Part shown: positions 56,496-64,000 of the stretch, one piece after another
How the letters are laid out: the number at the start of each line of letters is the position of its first letter
Numbering within the stretch: the stretch's first letter is position 1
Assembly (NCBI RefSeq): GCF_009833965.1
Contig: NZ_CP047165.1
Span: 1,054,001 to 1,118,000, forward strand
Length of the DNA: 64,000 nucleotides
Reading direction: 5' to 3'
From: Pelistega ratti
Lineage (GTDB): Bacteria; Pseudomonadota; Gammaproteobacteria; Burkholderiales; Burkholderiaceae_B
Position numbers and translations under genes: made by a program
Notes under the pieces: model-generated
The model's database searches: none
What the model was told of the DNA's origin: nothing
Seen by the model: the letters and a program-made list of their open reading frames with translations, nothing else

Positions 56496-57161
56496 ATGAC
56501 GATTACCCAAAAAACTATTGCTGTTATGCTAGCCACTGCTTTTATTAGCCTTTCTTCTCCTGCACTTGCTAGCGAAGATGAACAAGCACGTCGTGCCATC
56601 TTAGAACTCCGCGCACAACTCAAACAAAGCGATATGGTACGTAACGATTTAGCAGCACAAGTACAACATCTTCAAAACGAACTCCGCCAGCTCCGTGGTC
56701 AAGTGGAAACCTTAAATGGGGCATCACAAACTAAAGCACTTGAAGCACGTGCCAACGATGATATAGGACCATCAGCACAAGTCGGCGATCCGAATGAACA
56801 GAACGCCTTTGATAGTGCTTTAGACCATTTCCGTCAAGGGGATTATGGTAATGCAGCTAAATCTTTAGCAAGTTTCTCTAAAAACTATCCTAATAGCTCA
56901 CTCAGACCCACTGCCCTTTTCTACGAAGGCAGTAGTCGCTATGCCAATCGTGATTTCAAAGGGGCTATTAGTACACTTAACAATATGATTAGCACCTACC
57001 CTAAAGATGCACAAGCAGGTGATGCCTTACTGGTTGTAGCAGGCTCTCAACTAGAACTCAATAATATTGCTGCTTCTAAAGCCACCCTACAAAGAACGAT
57101 TAACGAATATGCCGGTACACCAGCGGCAGATACGGCTAAAGAACGCCTCAAAATGTACTAA
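56496..57161 (+). CDS. cpoB: Cell division coordinator CpoB (YbgF)
   Basis: A 221-residue periplasmic protein. It has a signal peptide (cleavage about residue 26, ALA-SED), a trimerising coiled coil (about 30-72) and three TPR-like repeats (about 100-218). It couples Tol-Pal constriction with PBP1b-driven peptidoglycan synthesis in E. coli. Terminators lie on both sides, so it is probably transcribed separately from pal here. Confidence 0.94.
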   Translation: MTITQKTIAVMLATAFISLSSPALASEDEQARRAILELRAQLKQSDMVRNDLAAQVQHLQNELRQLRGQVETLNGASQTKALEARANDDIGPSAQVGDPNEQNAFDSALDHFRQGDYGNAAKSLASFSKNYPNSSLRPTALFYEGSSRYANRDFKGAISTLNNMISTYPKDAQAGDALLVVAGSQLELNNIAASKATLQRTINEYAGTPAADTAKERLKMY

Positions 57162-57192
57162 TCCTCACTTATTTTTATATCAACACTTCTAT

Positions 57193-57217
57193 CGCCCTCT
57201 TTGTAGGGCGGTTTTTA
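57193..57217 (+). terminator. Terminator after cpoB
   Basis: A perfect 6-bp stem CGCCCT/AGGGCG with a 6-nt loop, then GTTTTTATT. It ends only 7 bp before the next ATG. Confidence 0.82.
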
Positions 57218-57223
57218 TTCCCT

Positions 57224-58060
57224 ATGAAAACTGATTTTTCACTTAACGAAATACTGATTAATGATACCCCTTATGCCTATATTGATGAGGGGAAAGGCCC
57301 TACGCTTTTACTGATTCATGGTTCACTCTGTGATTATCGCTACTGGAAAGCACAGATTCCTCAAATCGCACAGCATTTCCGTGTTATCGCCCCTAGCCTT
57401 AGACACTATGCCCCTATTACGCTTGATAGCAAAGAGGGGTTTAGCGTGGCACAACACGCAGAAGATATGAGCGAACTACTAAAACAATTGGTCGGAACAG
57501 AAACCGTTCATGTCCTCGGACATTCGCGTGGTGGTGCTGTTGCCCTCCAATTAGCCCTTAAACATGATTATCAAGTTGAATCCTTGCTCCTTGCTGATCC
57601 CGGCATCCGTAATGAAGAAGAACTGAGTGCCAGTATTGCCTTCAAACAAGAAGCCTTACGTCTTATCCAAGACGGTCAGATTGATGCTGGTTTAACCCTA
57701 TTTATTGATTCCGTTAGTGGCAAAGGGACGTATCAACGTATGGTGAAATGGTTTAAAGATATGGTACGCGAAAATGCACATACCCTTTCCTTACAACGAT
57801 TTGAACCACCCTTTTTAATCTGTGAAGATTTACGCATTCTCCAAAACTTCCGTATCACACTTATCGGTGGCTCTGATAGCCCTGCCCCATTCCCTAATAT
57901 TATTAAATGCCTGCAAGATATGTGGCCACAAGCTAAAACCCATATCCTCAGCCCTGCTTCTCATGGAATGAATTTATCCTTACCCAGTGAGTTTAACCAA
58001 ATCGTGATAGATCATCTTCAATACTGTGAAGAACAAAAACGTCTTGAGTTGGGGCGTTAA
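57224..58060 (+). CDS. Alpha/beta-fold hydrolase
   Basis: A 278-residue hydrolase. The oxyanion region is LLIHGSLCDYRYW, the nucleophile Ser lies in GHSRGGAVAL (near residue 105), and a His in PASHGMNL near residue 248 is the likely catalytic His. There is no signal peptide, so it is cytoplasmic. The substrate cannot be inferred. The tight spacing after the cpoB terminator suggests the hairpin may also affect its translation. Confidence 0.85.
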   Translation: MKTDFSLNEILINDTPYAYIDEGKGPTLLLIHGSLCDYRYWKAQIPQIAQHFRVIAPSLRHYAPITLDSKEGFSVAQHAEDMSELLKQLVGTETVHVLGHSRGGAVALQLALKHDYQVESLLLADPGIRNEEELSASIAFKQEALRLIQDGQIDAGLTLFIDSVSGKGTYQRMVKWFKDMVRENAHTLSLQRFEPPFLICEDLRILQNFRITLIGGSDSPAPFPNIIKCLQDMWPQAKTHILSPASHGMNLSLPSEFNQIVIDHLQYCEEQKRLELGR

Positions 58061-58314
58061 TAGTTACTACTTTGATCGACTATCATGAAATAAAACCCAA
58101 ATAATTCATAATCATGGCTGATAATAGCGTGAGTATTGCTCATATAGTAAGAAGTAGCAAATTCACCCTATTATCGGTTCTTTTCTATAGTATTAAAACC
58201 CAATAAATCAACTAGAAAAATAGGCTCTCCTACTTTATCTAGACCATTACATAATACTTTCATAAAAAGTCGCTATCTTTATATTTCCCAATTTTTTAAT
58301 TCAGGAAAACAATA

Positions 58315-59115
58315 ATGGATAGACGATCTTTTCTAGGTGCAGCTGCATTACTCAGCACATCAACACTATTAGCAACACAGGCAACAGCTCAGCAAACACG
58401 TATAGCACAAAATGAATTTTTACCCACCGTAGGTAAAGGGTATAAATTTGATTTTGATGGACAGGCACTGCATTATCCCGGGAACTCACTGGTTAGCCAT
58501 GTACCACAAGATACCTCTTTTTACCAAAACTTAGTCGAACTCCAGCAAGAGATTAAACAAAGTGAGTTTGGTGAACTACACACTTTTTTACCTAAAAATA
58601 GTTTCCACATTACCCTATTTAATGGTACGAATGAAAACCCTGCTCAACGAGAAAAAGAAGGTTTTTGGCCACGAGATTTACCTAAAACCGCCTCTATTGA
58701 AGATGTACATCTGCACTATGCCCAAAAACTAAAACAATTTAAACCCGATTTACCCAAAGTATTAAAATTTGCACCTACCGAATTATGGGGGCCTTTTGAT
58801 AAAGAGATGATTATTCTAGGGGTAGAATTAGTTGAGGGACGGGAACAAATTATTGAATTCCGCCGACAATTAAGCGAACTATTACAAACCACTCGTAACC
58901 AACCCGATAAGTTCCGTTTCCATATCACTCTAGCTTATAACTGGAAAAAATATACACCAGAACAATTAGAGCGTGCAGAAACACAACGAAAAATCTGGTC
59001 AACACAATTTAAACAACAAAATCCATTACTTGAAGTTGATACGATTGAGTTTGCTATTTTCGATGATATGTTGGCTTATGCACCATTAGTGAAATATCAC
59101 TTAAATACACTATAA
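58315..59115 (+). CDS. Tat-exported 2H-phosphoesterase-like protein (DUF1868)
   Basis: A 266-residue protein. The N-terminus DRRSFLGAAALLSTSTLLATQATA is a Tat signal peptide with the twin Arg followed by SFLG. Two HxT motifs, HITLFN (near residue 98) and HITLAY (near residue 203), mark the 2H phosphoesterase superfamily, probably DUF1868. Such enzymes act on cyclic phosphodiesters or 2',5'-linked nucleotides. Periplasmic export is unusual for the group. No obvious partner gene is nearby. Confidence 0.75.
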   Translation: MDRRSFLGAAALLSTSTLLATQATAQQTRIAQNEFLPTVGKGYKFDFDGQALHYPGNSLVSHVPQDTSFYQNLVELQQEIKQSEFGELHTFLPKNSFHITLFNGTNENPAQREKEGFWPRDLPKTASIEDVHLHYAQKLKQFKPDLPKVLKFAPTELWGPFDKEMIILGVELVEGREQIIEFRRQLSELLQTTRNQPDKFRFHITLAYNWKKYTPEQLERAETQRKIWSTQFKQQNPLLEVDTIEFAIFDDMLAYAPLVKYHLNTL

Positions 59116-59148
59116 AGTACATCAGGCAACCAGTCCTATCTATAAAAA

Positions 59149-59215
59149 GCGTCATCCTTTCACTCAAGCACGCATTAACACAATAATGAATCATGTATTA
59201 GTAAAGTGATGACGC
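59149..59215. other. Long inverted repeat between convergent genes
   Basis: Arms GCGTCATC (59149-59156) and GATGACGC (59208-59215) enclose about 51 nt. After the right arm comes GGTTTCTTATTT. It could be a weak bidirectional terminator for the DUF1868 gene and kpsC. Confidence 0.4.
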
Positions 59216-59289
59216 GGTTTCTTATTTAACCAAGCATCAAAAGCCATAGCGTAATAGTAAAATAAACTCACATTGCCCTACTAACTAAG

Positions 59290-61308
59290 CTATCCTAAGG
59301 CTTTCCATAACTGCTTTACTTTTTCCCATTGTTTAAGTAACCACGGACGATAAACGGTAGCTGTACCTTGTTCCATTTTCTGCTGATTTAAATACTCAAT
59401 CGCACGCTCTACATTGACTAACCGTTTTTGTTTAGGATCAAAATAAAGTGGGTAATACATCAAAACACCCGCTATTAATTCATGTAAATTTAATTGACGA
59501 TTTCGGCGTACTACAGCAAGACAATCAACCGTCAATCCCCAACCAGCATAAAACGGTAAACCATAACAATACACTTTTTTACCGCGTAATAGTGCTTCAA
59601 ACCCAGCTAAAGATGTCATGGTATGCACTTCATCTACCTGTTGAATACAGTCTAAAATATTAACCGTTGTAACGATTTCATCCGCCAATTTCATCACTTG
59701 CTCTTTCGCAATCACACCTTTTCGATTACCACTGACCACATCGGGGTGCGGTTTATAGATAATATACGCATGGGGATTTTTGTCTCTTACCCGTTTAAGT
59801 AAAGACAAATTATCACGAATATAGGGTGAGCCCAGTTGAATAGAAGCATCATCCTCCACCTGCCCAACCACTAATAGTACAGGTTTACTGCCTGATTGCA
59901 CCACAAAATCAGATGAACCCACATTGTATTTACCGATATGTGATTGAATTAATCGCTGACGTAATTGCTCTGCTCGTATCACATCTGCTTGGCTAAAAGA
60001 CTGGTGCTGTAGTATATGTTCCAAGCGAGAAGATTGTTGAGCATTAAAATAAATCCCCCTATCATCAACCACTACGGAGATAGGTGCGACCAAATTTGAC
60101 CCTAACCCTACCGATCGAATAAAACCATCTTCTATGCGTAAAATAGGGATCTGATATTGCTGTGCAAAGGCTAACACCTCTTCACTTCTTTCGCCCCAAA
60201 CCAATATTTTCACCTGTAAAGATGATTGGGAACGTAGCACTTTTTGTAATTGAGACAAATGAGGAACAAAATGTAATCGACAATTGGGTAACTGAAAAAA
60301 TGGCGTAATCACCGCCCTTTTCCATAAGGACATACCGATACAATATAAATCACCACTTAAATAGGTATTTTGTTGTTTAGCAGTAACCAGATAATCAATC
60401 ACATCAAAGATTGTCCCTTTTTTACCTGTATTTGGATCAATATAACGACTATATGTAAAATAGGCAGTATAAAACAACTGTAAAATTGACCGCTCTTTTC
60501 GGCGATTGCTTTTGGCTAGGGTCTGTGCCTGTGGATGTCGCTCTTCTGTTACCCCCCAACCTGAGAACCAAGGCACACCAAAAGTGATAACGGTTTTATT
60601 CAACAATAGTGCTTCAAAACCCATATGCGAGCTAACACAGTACACTTTTTCCGCAATATTCAGCAAGGATAAAGGATTCACATCTTGAGCAAATACACGA
60701 ACAGTCGGATAGTGTTGAGTTAGCTCGGTTAAATAACCTTTCTTTTTACCACTTATTACATCAGGGTGTGTTTTTATCCAAATGGTAGCATGGGGGTTCT
60801 CCGCTACGGCACAATCCAGCATTTGTATAAAATGGCTAGCATCTGCTTGTGCATATTTCACCGCCATGTCCCCAAAGGTTTGATCAATAACCAATACCAC
60901 TGGGGTATCAGGTATTTCCACTAAATCAGGGGCATGATTATATTTGGATAAGTGATGCGTTTTAATTAACGATAACGCACGAGTCGCTTCACGTTGTTGT
61001 ACTTCATTTAACGTTTCTGTTGCTAGGATAAGTTGTTCTAACTGGGAGGGGCAAGTGGTATCATAATAAACACCCACCTTATCCAAAACTATTGAGAATG
61101 GCGGATAACCCTGTACACCAAGACCAAGAGAGCGGAGAAAGCCGTCTTCTATATAGAGTGGATTATCGGCAAACACAGATAATATTTTTTGCCGTCTTTC
61201 GTGTTTTCTACCCCATAACAATAGATTACCTGTCGTTTTCTCGCTATCATCGAGAAAACTATCTAAGCTAATCCGTTGTTGCCATAAACCTAAACTCGCC
61301 CATATCAT
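59290..61308 (-). CDS. kpsC: Capsule beta-Kdo transferase KpsC
   Basis: A 672-residue protein with two homologous halves. Each contains a GR(K/S)-like start and an EDGF(L/I)RS(L/V)GLG segment (near residues 56 and 388). Each also has an IKTHPDV or YKPHPDV motif, and a GFEALLxxKxVxxxGxPxxxGWG block (near residues 226 and 592). KpsC/LipA adds the beta-Kdo linker to lysophosphatidylglycerol in group 2 capsules. It overlaps the next gene's stop by 4 bp. This points to an ABC-transporter-dependent capsule locus beyond the window edge. Confidence 0.9.
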   Translation of the reverse strand: MIWASLGLWQQRISLDSFLDDSEKTTGNLLLWGRKHERRQKILSVFADNPLYIEDGFLRSLGLGVQGYPPFSIVLDKVGVYYDTTCPSQLEQLILATETLNEVQQREATRALSLIKTHHLSKYNHAPDLVEIPDTPVVLVIDQTFGDMAVKYAQADASHFIQMLDCAVAENPHATIWIKTHPDVISGKKKGYLTELTQHYPTVRVFAQDVNPLSLLNIAEKVYCVSSHMGFEALLLNKTVITFGVPWFSGWGVTEERHPQAQTLAKSNRRKERSILQLFYTAYFTYSRYIDPNTGKKGTIFDVIDYLVTAKQQNTYLSGDLYCIGMSLWKRAVITPFFQLPNCRLHFVPHLSQLQKVLRSQSSLQVKILVWGERSEEVLAFAQQYQIPILRIEDGFIRSVGLGSNLVAPISVVVDDRGIYFNAQQSSRLEHILQHQSFSQADVIRAEQLRQRLIQSHIGKYNVGSSDFVVQSGSKPVLLVVGQVEDDASIQLGSPYIRDNLSLLKRVRDKNPHAYIIYKPHPDVVSGNRKGVIAKEQVMKLADEIVTTVNILDCIQQVDEVHTMTSLAGFEALLRGKKVYCYGLPFYAGWGLTVDCLAVVRRNRQLNLHELIAGVLMYYPLYFDPKQKRLVNVERAIEYLNQQKMEQGTATVYRPWLLKQWEKVKQLWKALG

Positions 61309-62285
61309 CGTTTACTTTCAATGACCTGCTCAATTTGTTGTAAGAATTTTTTCCACGTAAAATGATTCAATACAAAATCCGCCCCGGCTTTTGCCATTTC
61401 AAGATCTTGTTTAGATGCCCCATATTTTAAGCGTTCAAAAAGTTCAACCGCTTGTTCTTCTGTATGCACAATATGGCAGTAATCTTTAAATAATCTCTCC
61501 ATTGCCAAACTGGGGGTTGAAACAAGAATCCCCCCACATGCCAATACTTCAACCACTCGCCGTGAGAACATCGTAGGTGAGTCTTCCACGGTATTGACAT
61601 TTAACGATACTTGGTAATGACGGTATATATCCGCCGTTTGCAAATAATCCACAGCAGGCTTAATCGTTAAATTAAAAGCCTTGGCAGGGTAACGATAAAA
61701 GGAGGATTTTCTATCAGAATTACGATCAAATACCGTTACAGGTAATTTTGCTTTAGCCGCTGCTGTAAATAACATATCCTGTCGCTCTCTTCGCTTATCA
61801 TGGAGATGTTGGCTATAGCTACCCACAAAATTAGCGGCTAATTTCTGGAAATCAAACCCTTGATAATGATGAATTCTAGGCTGTACAGGAAACATCGCCA
61901 CATCAACCGTTGTTGATTCTGGCACAATTGCACGATATTTCTCTACACAGTTTTGATCGACTGTAAAAATATGATCAAAATGCTTGGCTGAATCAATAAA
62001 CCGATCAAAATGCACCCCATCTTCCTTATTCCAGAAAACAGTGGGAATACCTTTAGATTTGGCTTTCTCAACTAATCGTACCAATTTTTCATTAGTACGA
62101 TTGGGATAGTCGGGATAAGAGGCTATTTTGTATTTCCAGCGATTCTTGTAGCCTTGCCAAGCGGATTCTACAAATAAAATAGAATTCGTATGCTTAGTAA
62201 ATGTCAACCAAGATTCCTGAATTTTTATCGTTTCAGCCAATAAGGAATAACGGGTAAGATCATCACTAATAAGTAATATATTCAT
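61305..62285 (-). CDS. CgeB-like glycosyltransferase
   Basis: A 326-residue protein. The N-terminus MNILLISDDLTRYSLLAE starts a GT-B fold. The C-terminal part (about 210-315) has NTVEDSPTMFSRRVVEVLACGGILVSTPS and YCHIVHTEEQAVELFERL, as in glycosyl-transferase-like CgeB/spore maturation proteins. It probably builds the capsule repeat or linkage. It is 7 bp downstream of the DUF6270 gene and overlaps kpsC, so all three form one operon. Confidence 0.82.
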   Translation of the reverse strand: MNILLISDDLTRYSLLAETIKIQESWLTFTKHTNSILFVESAWQGYKNRWKYKIASYPDYPNRTNEKLVRLVEKAKSKGIPTVFWNKEDGVHFDRFIDSAKHFDHIFTVDQNCVEKYRAIVPESTTVDVAMFPVQPRIHHYQGFDFQKLAANFVGSYSQHLHDKRRERQDMLFTAAAKAKLPVTVFDRNSDRKSSFYRYPAKAFNLTIKPAVDYLQTADIYRHYQVSLNVNTVEDSPTMFSRRVVEVLACGGILVSTPSLAMERLFKDYCHIVHTEEQAVELFERLKYGASKQDLEMAKAGADFVLNHFTWKKFLQQIEQVIESKR

Positions 62286-62292
62286 ATATTAA

Positions 62293-64000
62293 TTATTTTA
62301 GTTTTAATAAAAAATCGGTAAAATAATCATAAACTTCCTGTTTATAGTGGAATGGCGATTTTCCCCATTTATGGTTACTATCACCTATAAACATATTACC
62401 AGGGTAATTTACAAATTGATTATCTGGAATGTATTTTCTAGCGATTAAGTATAATTTAGATAATATTGCATTACCCTCTTTAACTCTTTCTAAATTAAAT
62501 ACCTCTCCTGTATCAAGCCTATTACTCCAGAAAACATTATTTATAATAATTTTCTCTGCACCAACAGCATTAACTACTGACTTAAAACCTTCTTCCCATT
62601 TATCAAAAAAATCTTGACTATTAGGCTGTAATTTTTGGGCATTTTTTATATCAAATATTTTAGCGTTCTTTAACTCATCTGAATTGGTGATATAAATCCC
62701 TTGACTATATTCAACTAAACCAAATCTTTCATCAATACAATCTACTACCAGAAAATCAAATTCTGTTTGTTGAATCCTATCTAGTAAAGAATTATCCCAT
62801 TCTTGCTGTAATATTTTTCTTTGAAAAGGAGAAGATATTTTTTGACAAAATTCTTGTTCTGTTAATACTCTATTTTTAATAGAGGGGTAGCTTATCCTAG
62901 CAAGAGAATATCGAGCAAAATAGCCAACATAGCGAAGTTTATCGTTACTATTATCCCCAAAAGGATCTCTACTCACACAAGAACCGGCAATAAAAATCTT
63001 TAATGGTTTTACTATATTCTTATCATCTTTAATCTCAATAATATTTTTATTTTTAAAAAATAAATTTTGTTCTTTTTCATAAAATTTAAAAGAATCCAAA
63101 ATTAATCTAGCTGCATTACCCCATTTCCAAGGTTCTAAATTATATTTTGCCTTTAATTCTATAGAAATCACTACTTTTAACTCTTTTTTATTCTGTTCTG
63201 TAAGAGAAAAATAGACGATATTATCCCTTGCTTGAGAAAGTGATAATAGAGCAGCATATTGATTGACAGAACAAATCACCTCAAATCTATCTTCAAGTGC
63301 TTTTTGAAAGTGAGGTACTTTAATCATAAAAGCACAATATTGGCTAGAATGAAATATAGAAATAACCAAGTCAAGTTTATAACCTTCCCCCCTTTTTAAA
63401 GGATTTTGATTAATACTAATATCAAAAAAGTTTCTATTGTAACTACGTTGAATATATTCATTTTTGAGTGAACCTAGAGAAGCTAATTGATAACTTTTGA
63501 TGATTCCCTCTGTTGGACTACTATTTAGATGACTTGTTCTTTTATAATTTTGCACTAATAAAGACGACAGCTGATGATTATCAACTGAAATATCTACTAA
63601 GTCAGGTATTTGGGGTTGAATATTAAGGTCAAAATTTCTTTTAATATTACCTATTGATTTTCTTGTAGGAGCAAGAGAAGATGGTAAAATTGCCTTTAAC
63701 TGTCTATAAGATTCATTATATAACTCTACTGGATAAGTAGATTTTAATACATCAAAATAAAAAGCATCTTCATTTAAAATAGTAGCTTCACTAAAGAAAT
63801 TTGACAACTTATGGAAGTTCTCAATTGCAATAGGATCTGTTAAGTAATTCTCTACTTTATTTGATAATTTATTTAATACAAACCTAAACGAATCAAAATG
63901 TAAATGGGATGTTAAGCCTGTAAAAAAAGAGCCTCTGTTTTTATTATTTATATTGAGCATTACTTTTTGAATCCAACCAGACTCTTTAAAAAAGTAATCC
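62293..64000 (-). CDS. DUF6270 protein of capsule locus (5' end outside window)
   Basis: Reading the minus strand, the frame is open to the window edge and there is no good ribosome site at the ATG at 63960. The true start is therefore probably beyond 64000, and at least 568 residues are visible. The C-terminal part (about residues 320-555, counted from that ATG) matches DUF6270, with FIAGSCVSRDPFG, an SGNH-like opening, and IINNVFWSNRL. DUF6270 proteins occur in surface-polysaccharide clusters and may act as esterases or acyltransferases. The N-terminal about 300 residues are not recognised. Confidence 0.72.
   Translation of the reverse strand, partial: DYFFKESGWIQKVMLNINNKNRGSFFTGLTSHLHFDSFRFVLNKLSNKVENYLTDPIAIENFHKLSNFFSEATILNEDAFYFDVLKSTYPVELYNESYRQLKAILPSSLAPTRKSIGNIKRNFDLNIQPQIPDLVDISVDNHQLSSLLVQNYKRTSHLNSSPTEGIIKSYQLASLGSLKNEYIQRSYNRNFFDISINQNPLKRGEGYKLDLVISIFHSSQYCAFMIKVPHFQKALEDRFEVICSVNQYAALLSLSQARDNIVYFSLTEQNKKELKVVISIELKAKYNLEPWKWGNAARLILDSFKFYEKEQNLFFKNKNIIEIKDDKNIVKPLKIFIAGSCVSRDPFGDNSNDKLRYVGYFARYSLARISYPSIKNRVLTEQEFCQKISSPFQRKILQQEWDNSLLDRIQQTEFDFLVVDCIDERFGLVEYSQGIYITNSDELKNAKIFDIKNAQKLQPNSQDFFDKWEEGFKSVVNAVGAEKIIINNVFWSNRLDTGEVFNLERVKEGNAILSKLYLIARKYIPDNQFVNYPGNMFIGDSNHKWGKSPFHYKQEVYDYFTDFLLKLK

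Overview
The window is chromosomal DNA from an AT-rich betaproteobacterium, most likely of the Alcaligenaceae (order Burkholderiales). This rests on the amgK-murU salvage pair, the smc-zipA-ligA block, an OmpR/EnvZ pair of the Bordetella RisA/RisS type, Burkholderiales-type 16-strand porins and a complete tol-pal cluster, all with AT-rich codon use. Low-GC genera such as Taylorella, Pelistega or Basilea are possible hosts, but the genus cannot be fixed by reading alone. Nearly all genes are intact. I saw no tRNA, rRNA, CRISPR array or prophage.

Layout. 1-4.2 kb: amgK (partial)-murU, a membrane coiled-coil protein, and an OmpR-type two-component system. 4.3-8.1 kb: glnS and minCDE. 8.1-9.3 kb: an isolated glycosyltransferase gene and an AT-rich gap. 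9.3-14.4 kb: miaB-phoH-ybeY, yciB, a periplasmic parvulin and a glutaredoxin-like gene. 14.4-14.8 kb: two copies of a structured repeat. 14.8-21.6 kb, minus strand: ligA, zipA, smc. 21.7-25.6 kb: lplT, an IS1634-like element with an exact 212-bp direct repeat on each side, and a tandem array of the same structured repeat. 25.6-33.5 kb: a UDG-like protein, a TsaB-RimI fusion, a RisA/RisS-like pair, ahpC-ahpD, an unknown gene and ispD-ispF. 33.8-37.3 kb: mfd. 37.3-40.3 kb: a small accessory segment with an AlbA_2 ATPase-like protein carrying a 10-copy four-residue repeat, and a GNAT/DUF1778 toxin-antitoxin pair with a palindromic operator. 40.5-46.5 kb: four tandem porin genes. 46.5-47.6 kb: an iteron-like repeat cluster and two tiny membrane ORFs. 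47.7-51.7 kb: mnmE, rppH, proS. 51.7-57.2 kb: ybgC-tolQRAB-pal-cpoB. 57.2-59.1 kb: an alpha/beta hydrolase and a Tat-exported 2H-phosphoesterase-like protein. 59.3-64 kb: a capsule-type locus with kpsC, a CgeB-like glycosyltransferase and a DUF6270 protein that runs off the window edge.

Functionally, much of the window serves envelope growth and division: MurNAc salvage, MinCDE, ZipA, YciB, Tol-Pal, porins, capsule transfer and an EnvZ/OmpR-type system that could control the porins. The most unusual material is non-coding. A roughly 86-nt repeat at two convergent gene junctions shows compensatory base changes in its stem, and the IS element sits inside one copy of it with a very long target duplication, as described for the IS1634 family. 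I did not find a clearly new multi-gene system. The best candidates for something undescribed are the structured repeat family, the AlbA_2/repeat protein with its adjacent TA module, and the 153-residue unknown protein.
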